A stretch of 5,715 nucleotides of DNA from Planococcaceae bacterium UBA3370 (lineage in GTDB: Bacteria; Bacillota; Bacilli; Bacillales_A; Planococcaceae), in the NCBI GenBank assembly GCA_002360295.1, contig DEQI01000237.1, positions 1 through 5,715 of the forward strand. Direction: 5' to 3'. The first letter of the stretch is position 1, and each line of letters opens with the position of its first letter. This document shows, in pieces, positions 1-5,520 of the stretch. The position numbers were made by a program, and so were the translations under genes. The notes beneath the pieces are model-generated. The model searched no databases. It was not told the origin of the DNA and saw nothing but the letters and a program-made list of their open reading frames with translations.

Positions 1-94
1 TATTCAAAGCGATAGCTATTTCTGTGTAGTAATAGTAATTAATTTTCATAATTTAGACAAAAAATAATAAAATCTCTTATACGCATGATTTTTA

Positions 95-132
95 GTTTGC
101 AATTGACGAGATAATTTAATAGAATTGCAAAC
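95..132. repeat. Perfect 10-bp inverted repeat, probable operator
   Basis: GTTTGCAATT (95-104) and AATTGCAAAC (123-132) are exact reverse complements separated by 18 bases. Each arm contains the self-complementary hexamer TTGCAA. The arms overlap the candidate -35 and abut or overlap the -10 of the promoter of the downstream membrane-protein gene, which suits a repressor operator. The PadR protein encoded two positions downstream is the obvious local candidate to bind it, but a TetR-type or other regulator encoded outside the window is equally possible. A hairpin with an 18-base loop is a less likely reading because there is no T-run after it. Confidence 0.55.
97..125 (+). promoter_or_regulatory. 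Candidate sigma-A promoter for the YhgE-like gene
   Basis: A -35-like TTGCAA (97-102, four of six matches to TTGACA) is separated by exactly 17 bases from a -10-like TAGAAT (120-125, five of six matches to TATAAT). Transcription would start near base 132 and leave a leader of about 70 bases. Both hexamers fall inside or against the arms of the inverted repeat at 95-132, so a protein bound there would cover the promoter. In this AT-rich DNA, hexamer matches alone are modest evidence. Confidence 0.45.
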
Positions 133-186
133 ATAGTTAAATTTGAGTACTTTAATTAAACTAACTTAATTAAAACAAGATAAGAG

Positions 187-208
187 TGAGGACTGAATGA
201 TTAAATGA
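187..208 (+). promoter_or_regulatory. Ribosome binding site and start-overlapping three-codon ORF
   Basis: A GTGAGGAC Shine-Dalgarno-like stretch (187-194 region) lies 13 bases before the ATG at 205, which is long, but only 5 bases before another ATG at 197. That ATG opens a three-codon frame, ATGATTAAATGA (197-208), whose TGA overlaps the 205 start in the arrangement ATGA. A TAA at 202-204 sits directly before the 205 ATG in its own frame, so the membrane protein cannot start further upstream. This geometry would allow translational coupling or reinitiation from the tiny ORF. That role is inference. Confidence 0.4.
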
Positions 209-1344
209 AATTTAAAGAGTTTTTGAAGAGTAAAGGAGCGAAATCCGCTATATTTATGGGGATTTTTTATGCGGTTTGTATGTTAGGAATCTTTTTGCCA
301 GGGTATACAGCCATTCCTGGGAATATCGATCAATTACCGATTGCGATTATTAATGATGATGCAGGAGAATACGGAGAGCAAATTGCGGCCAGCTTAAAAG
401 AACAACTTCCGTTTGAAAACATAGACACAGATAGTTCAAATAAAGTAGCTTTAAAAAAATTAGAAGATAATAAGTTAGCTTTAGTTATACATATTCCAGA
501 AACATTTTCAGCTGACTTACATAAAGGTGATGTATCATCAAGTATTGATTTCACACTAAATGAGGCAGGGGCTACAGTTGTTGCCTCATCAATGAATCAA
601 GTGGTTTCGCAACTTAATGCGCAATTAAGTGCACAATTTTCACAGCAAACAGCTCAAAGTATTTTAATGAATTTAAATGTGCCTGAAGAACAAGCAAAAG
701 ATATGGCTAACATGATTGAAAGTAGCTATGTAGGGAATGTAGTTGCCATCAATGAAATGCCAGATGGAATGCAAAATAATATGTTACCGATGTTTTTAAC
801 GATGGCCTTATATGTGGGGGCGATGATTGCGGCAATGCAATTAGTTGGTTCGTTTAAAGCAAATCGTGGGAAAGCGACAAAAACACGTTTATTTATATAC
901 GTACAATGTACTGCCGTAATAGTTGGGGTGTTGGCTGGTTTAGTTTCAGCAGCGATAGCGTTTGGTGTCAATGACGTGAGTGGTAAAATGTTCATCGAAA
1001 TTTGGGGACAACAAATTTTAAATTATTGGGCAAGCTTTAACTTTACAGCCATTGTTATATTCTTATTTGGTGAATCAGGTATGCTTTTAAACATTCCAAT
1101 TTTATTAGTTCAAACAATCGCAAATGGGGCAACCATTACTCGAGATATGATGTATGCCCCTTATGAATGGGCTAGTCATATAACACCTATGTATTATTCG
1201 GTACAAGGTTATTTTGCTCATATTTTTGGAAGCACAAGTGCCAGTCCCTATTTACTAGGCTTAGCTACAGTTGGATTTATAGCCATGTTCATTAACATCT
1301 TAATTGTATGGTTTTTCCACAAACCGCTTCCCGTGGTGAATTAA
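205..1344 (+). CDS. Short YhgE/Pip-like (ABC-2 permease-like) membrane protein
   Basis: This 379-residue integral membrane protein has the topology of the YhgE/Pip / ABC-2-type permease group. One N-terminal membrane segment (about 14-33) is followed by a soluble, presumably extracytoplasmic segment (about 34-192). Then come hydrophobic segments near 193-216, 229-253, 275-308 (probably two) and 347-371. Just after the first segment, LPIAIINDDAGEYGEQI (44-60) matches the 'proline-(I/V)-A-(I/V)-(V/I)-N-x-D-x-G' signature of the family. Near the C-terminus, NGATITRDMM followed by TPMYYSVQGY (about 307-336) resembles the conserved re-entrant/loop region. Classical YhgE/Pip proteins are far longer because of a large coiled-coil ectodomain, so this is a compact form. 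No ATPase gene is adjacent. It is followed by a PadR regulator gene, which suggests an efflux or envelope-stress role induced by a small molecule. The substrate is unknown. The start is fixed by the in-frame TAA at 202-204 and by the need for the first membrane segment. Confidence 0.8.
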   Translation: MKFKEFLKSKGAKSAIFMGIFYAVCMLGIFLPGYTAIPGNIDQLPIAIINDDAGEYGEQIAASLKEQLPFENIDTDSSNKVALKKLEDNKLALVIHIPETFSADLHKGDVSSSIDFTLNEAGATVVASSMNQVVSQLNAQLSAQFSQQTAQSILMNLNVPEEQAKDMANMIESSYVGNVVAINEMPDGMQNNMLPMFLTMALYVGAMIAAMQLVGSFKANRGKATKTRLFIYVQCTAVIVGVLAGLVSAAIAFGVNDVSGKMFIEIWGQQILNYWASFNFTAIVIFLFGESGMLLNIPILLVQTIANGATITRDMMYAPYEWASHITPMYYSVQGYFAHIFGSTSASPYLLGLATVGFIAMFINILIVWFFHKPLPVVN

Positions 1345-1377
1345 ATAACTAAAGAATATGCAAATGTTTAAAATCTG

Positions 1378-1406
1378 CTGAAGTAAATGGGTGGTTTTGA
1401 TACAAT
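1378..1406 (+). promoter_or_regulatory. Extended -10 promoter of the PadR gene
   Basis: TACAAT (1401-1406, five of six matches to TATAAT) is preceded by TG plus one base (1398-1400), the extended -10 element. A poor -35, CTGAAG (1378-1383), lies exactly 17 bases upstream, as expected for a promoter that relies on the extended -10. Transcription would start near 1413, about 25 bases before the start codon, leaving just room for the AAGGAG site at 1424-1429. The regulator can therefore be transcribed separately from the membrane-protein gene ending at 1344. I see no terminator between the two genes, so read-through is also likely. Confidence 0.6.
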
Positions 1407-1437
1407 AGAACTATTATTTGCCTAAGGAGCTGAAGCA

Positions 1438-1977
1438 ATGGCAATTCAAATTTTTATTCTCACAAAGCTTATGGAAGAAGATAATTATCCTTATAAATTA
1501 AAAAAACAGATCGCTGAATTACAGCCTCTTGAGACGATAAATGGTTTAACAGAAAGCAAGCTTTACTATCATTTTGAGTCATTAGCGAAACAAGGGTTAA
1601 TTGAGACAAAGGAAGTCATTAAAGAAGAGCATCGACCAGATAAACAAGTTTTCACCATTACTGATAAAGGGCGAGAAGCCTTACCGAAAAAGATATATAA
1701 ACTTTTTGAAAGTGCTGAGACCATTGGTGATATGGTTATTGGAATAGCCAATATCAAGTATGTGGAGCGCGATAAAGTGATAACTATATTGGAAAATAAA
1801 GTACGTAAAATTAAAGCTACTTGGGACAAAATGTCTGATTTTCAAGGTCATCATTTTATGGATCCCGAACAAGAAGTTTTAGCAGGTTTTATAAGCGATT
1901 ATGCCAATTATAAAATTAACACTTCTATTCATTATTTTGAGCGATTAATAAGCCATATTCAAAAAGGGGAAATATAA
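1438..1977 (+). CDS. PadR-family transcriptional regulator
   Basis: This 179-residue protein is a DNA-binding repressor of the PadR family. Residues 4-85 form the winged helix: IFILTKLMEEDNYPYKLKK (start helix and 'Y-x-Y/G-L' region), then TESKLYYHFESLAKQGLIE (38-56), which corresponds to the family's 'S-x-x-Y-x-x-L-x-x-L-x-x-x-G-L-I' recognition helix. The wing ends in the 'Y/F-x-(I/L)-T-x-x-G' signature as VFTITDKGREAL (71-82). The remainder (about 86-175) is helical and would be the C-terminal dimerisation domain, the length of the larger PadR subgroup. PadR proteins usually repress a neighbouring membrane or efflux gene and are released by phenolics, drugs or cell-envelope signals. Here the partner is most likely the YhgE-like gene 93 bases upstream. 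The start is supported by AAGGAG 8 bases upstream. The ligand and operator are unknown, and the operator assignment to the repeat at 95-132 is inference. Confidence 0.85.
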   Translation: MAIQIFILTKLMEEDNYPYKLKKQIAELQPLETINGLTESKLYYHFESLAKQGLIETKEVIKEEHRPDKQVFTITDKGREALPKKIYKLFESAETIGDMVIGIANIKYVERDKVITILENKVRKIKATWDKMSDFQGHHFMDPEQEVLAGFISDYANYKINTSIHYFERLISHIQKGEI

Positions 1978-2057
1978 ATGGCTATCAGTTATATCTGACA
2001 AGTGTTTTGAATTCAGCTTTCATTTCGAAAAGGAGAAAAATAAATATCTTCCATTGG
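1978..2057 (+). other. Short unexplained stretch after the PadR gene
   Basis: Directly after the PadR stop there is an ATG (1978) preceded by AAAAAGGGGA at 1961-1970, but the frame closes after six codons (MAISYI, stop at 1996-1998). A further good ribosome-binding sequence, AAGGAG at 2030-2035, has no ATG, GTG or TTG at a suitable distance. These could be relics of a decayed third gene of the unit or chance. No homology can be recognised in so short a stretch. Confidence 0.3.
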
Positions 2058-2098
2058 AGGCCTCGTTATAATAATTTTAATCAAAATGAGGTCTTTTT
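2058..2098 (+). terminator. Rho-independent terminator after the PadR gene
   Basis: The segment AGGCCTCGTT (2058-2067) pairs with AATGAGGTCT (2085-2094) to form a ten-pair stem with two G-U wobbles. The loop is 17 bases and the stem is followed by a run of T's (2094-2098). It lies about 80 bases after the PadR stop, in the right orientation to end that transcript. The long loop makes it weaker than the hairpin at 2173-2204, which would act as a second barrier. Confidence 0.6.
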
Positions 2099-2172
2099 AT
2101 GATTATATTTAAATTTTTGCTTTATGATAAAAAGGGGAAAATGAGATAAAAAACACATATTGAATCGTATTA

Positions 2173-2204
2173 AAAAAACCGAGCATTGTTTTGCTCGGTT
2201 TTTT
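2173..2204. terminator. Bidirectional terminator between convergent genes
   Basis: AAAAAACCGAGCA (2173-2185) and TGCTCGGTTTTTT (2192-2204) form a perfect 13-bp stem with a six-base loop. The stem has a GC-rich core flanked by A's on one side and T's on the other, so it yields a U-tract in either direction. On the minus strand it lies 30 to 61 bases past the chemoreceptor stop, ending that mRNA. On the plus strand it backs up the terminator at 2058-2098. Confidence 0.92.
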
Positions 2205-2233
2205 AGTATTTATCTATATATCAATACTGTCTA

Positions 2234-3916
2234 TTACACTTGAAATTGGCTAACTAATTTTTGTAAATCTATTGCGCGGTGACTTAGTTCATTTGAGACC
2301 GCATTAATCTCTTGTAATGTTGATAATTGTTGTTGTGAAGCCGCTGTAGAATTTTCTGTTTGTTCGGCGGTCGATTTAGCAGCTATAGCGATTTCAGTGA
2401 CTGAAGCGGATACTTCTTCTGCAGTTGCAGAAATTTCTTCAGTGAATGCAGAAATATCCTCAATTTGAGATTTCATTTCGCCTATGGCATTTTCAATTTG
2501 GGTAAATGATTGTCCAGCATCGTTAATAATTCCAACACCGACTTCTACTGTTTGTAAACTACTTTGGACAGCTCTTTCAACATTAGTTGTATCTTTGCGT
2601 ATATCGTTTGTTAGTATATCAATTTGGCTAGCGGATGCTTTTGATTCTTCTGCTAGTTTTCGTACTTCATCAGCTACAACGGCAAAGCCTTTTCCGTGTT
2701 CTCCCGCACGTGCAGCTTCAATAGCAGCGTTGAGTGCTAGTAGATTAGTTTGTTCTGTAATGCTAGTAATCACTCGTGTAATATTTTCAATTTCTTCGGA
2801 TTGCTTACTTAATCTTTGTATCATTTCAGTCGTTAATTTAGTTGATTCGTAAATTGTTGTCATTTGCTTACTTGCAGTATGAATATTGGTAGCTCCTTGA
2901 TCAGCTAATATGGCTGTATCCGAAGCTTTACTTTGCAATTCCTGTGATGATTCAGCAATACGTTGTACAGCAGAAGCTGTATCATCCATTGCAATAGCAC
3001 TTTCTTTGGCAGTTTGAGCTGCAGATAAAGTTCTATTAGCAGATTGTTTAAAGAGATGTTCTATTTCAATAGAGGATGCTGTTACTTCTTCTGTTGATGA
3101 ATAGAGTTCTTCTGCAGAAGAACTTAATTGTGTTGCATTTTCACATAATTGTGTAATTAGTGTTTGTAATGTATCTTTCATAGCATTGAAAGAGGATGTT
3201 AATTGACCAACTTCGTCTTTTGAATTTGTATCTAAAGTAGGAACAGTTAAATCACCATTTGCTATTTTTAGTACGTTCATTTGTAATTTTCTTAAAGGCA
3301 CAACAATCATTCGATTTAGTGTATAAGAAATAGCAATTCCAGCAGCGATAGTTATCACAATTATTACAATGGTAATATAAAACGCCTGTTGAGCTTTTTG
3401 ATCGGCTTCATCTTGCGCTAAATCAAATAAAGTACTAACTAATGTTGATAATTCAGACGTTAATTTAATTGTTTCTGTACTTATATCTTTCACATGTGTC
3501 ATGTAGTAGCTATGAGCAGTAGCTTCATCTTTTGTTTGATAAAGATTTATTGTTTCGTTCACGCTATTAGTAAGTGCTTCGATTTCTTGGATAACTTCTT
3601 TAAGTAATTGTTTTGTTTCTTCTCTTATTAACAATTCATTTAATTCTTGTGTAGTATTATCTAATTGCTGTTGAGCAATATTGACTTGGTCGAGTGCTTC
3701 TAAATCGCCCTGTAAATAGGTTTGTACCTGGTTTAGTTGCGTTAGAGTGTAGTATTCAATCGTTTTTGTCAATTTTAGTTGTGGTAATCCAAGTTCTAAT
3801 GTGTCATTGTATTGTGATTGAATGGTACGTAATTGCATGAAAATAAGTGAACATGCAAGTACCGTAACTAGTACAAAAACACCTATACTTACTAATAACT
3901 TTTGGCGAATGGTCAT
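2234..3916 (-). CDS. Methyl-accepting chemotaxis protein (HAMP-containing chemoreceptor)
   Basis: This is a complete 560-residue transmembrane chemoreceptor that would signal to CheA/CheW. Membrane segment 1 (about 7-28) and segment 2 (about 179-198) enclose a roughly 150-residue helical extracytoplasmic sensor resembling the four-helix-bundle MCP type. A HAMP linker follows (about 199-251, with P207 in VPLRKL and the DEVGQL motif at 234-239). The signalling hairpin (about 252-560) has the highly conserved tip [20 protein letters not shown] (386-405), continuing to [15 protein letters not shown] (411-425). Paired glutamates in methylation-type contexts occur at 269/270, 276/277, 493/494 and 500/501. 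The cytoplasmic length of about 309 residues fits the long 44-heptad class common in Bacillus. There is no C-terminal pentapeptide for CheR/CheB tethering, which is normal for this group. The start is supported by GAGG 8 bases upstream of the ATG. The ligand cannot be told from sequence. The gene stands alone, with no che genes next to it. Confidence 0.96.
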   Translation of the reverse strand: MTIRQKLLVSIGVFVLVTVLACSLIFMQLRTIQSQYNDTLELGLPQLKLTKTIEYYTLTQLNQVQTYLQGDLEALDQVNIAQQQLDNTTQELNELLIREETKQLLKEVIQEIEALTNSVNETINLYQTKDEATAHSYYMTHVKDISTETIKLTSELSTLVSTLFDLAQDEADQKAQQAFYITIVIIVITIAAGIAISYTLNRMIVVPLRKLQMNVLKIANGDLTVPTLDTNSKDEVGQLTSSFNAMKDTLQTLITQLCENATQLSSSAEELYSSTEEVTASSIEIEHLFKQSANRTLSAAQTAKESAIAMDDTASAVQRIAESSQELQSKASDTAILADQGATNIHTASKQMTTIYESTKLTTEMIQRLSKQSEEIENITRVITSITEQTNLLALNAAIEAARAGEHGKGFAVVADEVRKLAEESKASASQIDILTNDIRKDTTNVERAVQSSLQTVEVGVGIINDAGQSFTQIENAIGEMKSQIEDISAFTEEISATAEEVSASVTEIAIAAKSTAEQTENSTAASQQQLSTLQEINAVSNELSHRAIDLQKLVSQFQV

Positions 3917-4004
3917 GTTTTAATCCTCAATTCTGGTAATTTTTTTCGTTTCTTAATAAGAATACGCTTTAAATATCAAATATGTTAATGAATTCTTTCG
4001 CACA

Positions 4005-4031
4005 TTTATAGTGAAATATAATATTTGTAAA
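4005..4031 (-). promoter_or_regulatory. Candidate promoter of the chemoreceptor gene
   Basis: On the minus strand, TTTACA (complement of 4026-4031, five of six matches to TTGACA) is followed after 15 bases by TATAAA (complement of 4005-4010, five of six matches to TATAAT). The mRNA would begin near base 3998, about 80 bases before the start codon. The 15-base spacer is short. A competing candidate closer to the gene, TTAACA followed after 18 bases by TATTCT, is weaker at the -10. Sigma-A-type control would be somewhat unusual, since many Bacillus chemoreceptors are sigma-D dependent. Confidence 0.3.
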
Positions 4032-4091
4032 ATTTAGTTTATGGGTCATACATATTCCAAAAGAAAAAAAGAAGGTATGGAATACAAATTA

Positions 4092-4099
4092 GACCGGTC
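4092..4099. promoter_or_regulatory. GACCGGTC palindrome, TetR-operator-like
   Basis: The perfect 8-bp palindrome GACCGGTC sits in the context TTAGACCGGTCGTTT (4089-4103), a GC-rich island in very AT-rich DNA. TetR-family operators in Bacillus, for instance those of LmrA and QdoR as I recall them, share a TAGACCGGTCTA-like core. The site lies about 50 bases upstream of the -35 of the MFS promoter and about 60 bases upstream of the candidate chemoreceptor promoter. It is far for direct occlusion of either, so it may belong to a promoter I have not recognised. No TetR gene is present in the window. Confidence 0.4.
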
Positions 4100-4146
4100 G
4101 TTTGGCTAGTTCTGCTTAGTGCAAAATACACTACACTTTACTCATA

Positions 4147-4173
4147 TTGACAATTTTACAGGAATACTATAAT
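4147..4173 (+). promoter_or_regulatory. Promoter of the MFS gene with perfect hexamers, short spacer
   Basis: TTGACA (4147-4152) and TATAAT (4168-4173) are both exact consensus hexamers, but the spacer is only 15 bases instead of the usual 17. Transcription would start near 4180 and give a leader of about 50 bases before the ATG at 4229. The -10 sits within GAATACTATAATATTC (4162-4177), a 16-bp sequence that is symmetric at 14 of 16 positions, suggesting an operator over the promoter. Confidence 0.65.
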
Positions 4174-4218
4174 ATTCAAATTATTTCGGATTTCGATGTA
4201 TTTAATTGTAATTTATTT

Positions 4219-4223
4219 GGAGG
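4219..4223 (+). promoter_or_regulatory. Ribosome binding site that sets the MFS start
   Basis: GGAGG ends 5 bases before ATG 4229. The longer in-frame alternative, ATG at 4196, has no Shine-Dalgarno sequence, would add eleven residues (MYLIVIYLEVT), and would place this GGAGG inside the coding region. The start at 4229 is therefore preferred. Confidence 0.88.
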
Positions 4224-4228
4224 TAACT

Positions 4229-5419
4229 ATGTGGAGAAATAAAAATGTGTGGATTGTTCTGATCGGGGAATTTGTAGTTGGTTTAGGACTATGGGCAGGT
4301 ATTATCGGAAATTTAGCCTTTATGCAAGAAATAGTCCCTTCCGATTTTCATAAATCTATCATATTAGCAGTTGGTATGCTAGCTGGTGTAGCTGTCGGTC
4401 CATTAGCCGGTAGAATAATCGATTCAACAAGTAAAAAGAAAGTATTAATTATTGCCAGTGCAGGTCGTATTATTAGCGTATTATTTATGTTTATCGCACT
4501 TGCTACCAATTCAGTTGTTTGGATGCTTTTATTTTTAATCAGTTTACAAATTGCAGCATCGTTTTATATGCCAGCTTTACAGGCAATGATCCCAATGATT
4601 GTAAAGGATCAGCAATTAATCTCTCTAAACGGCTGGCATATGAATGCTCGAACAATATCTAGAATTGTTGGTACTGCAGCTGCTGGATTATTATTAAGCT
4701 ATTTCGATATTAAATGGTTATATATTATTTCAATGGTTATGTATATTATCATGCTTGCTATTAATTTTTGTATTCATTTGCAGGAGGAGTCTATTCAAAA
4801 CAACGTGCAGCAAAAGGGCAGAGCCAGTTTTAGTGAGGTTTATCCTATGTTAAAAGAACATCCGATTGTTTTGATGACACTGGTATTAATGGTTATACCA
4901 ATCCTCTTTTTAGGCTCCTTTAACTTAGTCATCATGAAACTAACAGAAATGCATCATTCACAGAGTTTATCTGGGATTATTTACGCGGTAGAAGGTATAG
5001 CGTTTATGCTTGGGGCTGTTGCTGTTAAGTATTTTAATACGATATTCAAAACAGGTACGCTTCTTTTTATATTAGTATACAGTATGGGCGCAATGGAATT
5101 AATGCTATATATGGCTGATATAAAGCTATTGGCCATTGTAACATTTGGATTATTTGGATTTACCGTAGGATGTTTTTTCCCTACAACAATGGTCATTTTT
5201 CAACGCCAAGTACCAATGGAATATCATGGACGTTTTTTTGCGTTCCGAAATATGTTAGATCAGATATTATTCCAAGTAGTCCTTTTATCAACTGGTGCGT
5301 TACTCGATTTCATAGGATTACATTGGATGGGGATTATTTTCGGTGTATTTAGTTTAAGTTTATGTACGTATTTCTTGTTTGAATCTCGAAAAAGAAACAT
5401 TCAGATGGCAGTGAGGTAA
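4229..5419 (+). CDS. MFS transporter, DHA3-like drug/metabolite exporter
   Basis: With the start at 4229 this is a 396-residue, about 12-segment proton-coupled exporter of the major facilitator superfamily, in the plasma membrane. It resembles the DHA3 group, which includes macrolide- and siderophore-efflux proteins. Motif A, in the loop between segments 2 and 3, is visible as GPLAGRIIDSTSKKK (57-71), with the aspartate at 65 and the basic run at 69-71. Segment 4-5 shows SFYMPALQAMIP (111-122), typical of this family ('f.Pa..a.iP'). The two halves are joined by a polar linker around 185-208. In the second half, VPMEYHGRFFAFRNMLDQ (328-345) is the counterpart of the 'vP...rGRvfa' motif. The substrate is not predictable. 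A strong promoter with an apparent operator implies regulated expression. A 101-base gap without a clear terminator separates it from an EamA transporter, so co-transcription is possible. Confidence 0.9.
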   Translation: MWRNKNVWIVLIGEFVVGLGLWAGIIGNLAFMQEIVPSDFHKSIILAVGMLAGVAVGPLAGRIIDSTSKKKVLIIASAGRIISVLFMFIALATNSVVWMLLFLISLQIAASFYMPALQAMIPMIVKDQQLISLNGWHMNARTISRIVGTAAAGLLLSYFDIKWLYIISMVMYIIMLAINFCIHLQEESIQNNVQQKGRASFSEVYPMLKEHPIVLMTLVLMVIPILFLGSFNLVIMKLTEMHHSQSLSGIIYAVEGIAFMLGAVAVKYFNTIFKTGTLLFILVYSMGAMELMLYMADIKLLAIVTFGLFGFTVGCFFPTTMVIFQRQVPMEYHGRFFAFRNMLDQILFQVVLLSTGALLDFIGLHWMGIIFGVFSLSLCTYFLFESRKRNIQMAVR

Positions 5420-5455
5420 TGCATTTGAAAAGTAAATCAGGGGGAGTATTTTTTA

Positions 5456-5498
5456 TCATTGCTAAATTATTTTAAACGAGATAGGATTAGAGCAATGA
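5456..5498. repeat. 8-bp inverted repeat before the EamA gene
   Basis: TCATTGCT (5456-5463) and AGCAATGA (5491-5498) are perfect reverse complements 27 bases apart, ending 22 bases before the start codon. The arms flank a weak promoter-like pair, TTGCTA (5459-5464) and TAGGAT (5482-5487), at a 17-base spacing. It could be an operator or a folded mRNA leader. An 8-bp match over this distance can also arise by chance. Confidence 0.35.
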
Positions 5499-5520
5499 CT
5501 ATTTTTTTGGAGGAGTACAG

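Larger units (their letters stand above)
1..204. other. Noncoding leader upstream of the YhgE-like gene
   Basis: I see no convincing gene here. The stretch is very AT-rich. A reading frame open from base 2 to a TAA at 65-67 could be the last 21 codons of an upstream plus-strand gene. A minus-strand frame that starts with ATG at 49-47 and runs off the left edge (reading MKINYYYYTEIAIALN) could be the beginning of a divergent gene, but it has no visible Shine-Dalgarno sequence. Neither can be supported from so few codons. The right half holds a candidate promoter with an inverted repeat (95-132) and two direct copies of TTAATTAAA (152-160 and 166-174), described separately. Confidence 0.5.
3917..4228. 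other. Divergent control region between chemoreceptor and MFS gene
   Basis: This noncoding stretch of about 310 bases serves both flanking genes. Going from left to right it holds the chemoreceptor ribosome binding site (complement of 3925-3928), a candidate minus-strand promoter (4005-4031) and a 7-bp inverted repeat TATTCCA/TGGAATA (4053-4059 and 4078-4084). After these come a GACCGGTC palindrome (4092-4099), then the strong MFS promoter (4147-4173) and its ribosome binding site. I looked for a sigma-D (motility) promoter for the chemoreceptor, of the TAAA plus GCCGATAA type, and found no good match. No open frame in this region looks coding. Confidence 0.6.

Noticed and set aside
1..49. 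Minus-strand frame from ATG at 49 running off the left edge (MKINYYYYTEIAIALN)
   Set aside because: There is no Shine-Dalgarno sequence, only 16 codons are visible and I recognise no family. It could be a divergent gene, but cannot be supported from this window.
2..67. Plus-strand 21-codon open stretch ending in TAA, as the tail of an upstream gene
   Set aside because: It is too short and of unremarkable composition. A run of this length without a stop is expected by chance.
2099..2149. 16-codon frame starting at an ATG just after the PadR terminator (MIIFKFLLYDKKGKMR)
   Set aside because: It has no ribosome binding site, starts directly after a terminator T-run and has no recognisable homology.
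2484..2852. 122-codon plus-strand frame opposite the chemoreceptor
   Set aside because: It lies wholly within the antisense of the conserved signalling domain, has no good start signals, and the chemoreceptor reading is unambiguous.
4077..4109. Ten-codon frame (MEYKLDRSFG) across the GACCGGTC palindrome
   Set aside because: The GAAGG before it is only one base from the ATG, and the palindrome explains the sequence better.
4196..4228. Upstream in-frame ATG for the MFS gene
   Set aside because: It has no Shine-Dalgarno sequence, whereas ATG 4229 has GGAGG at 5 bases and gives a normal MFS N-terminus.
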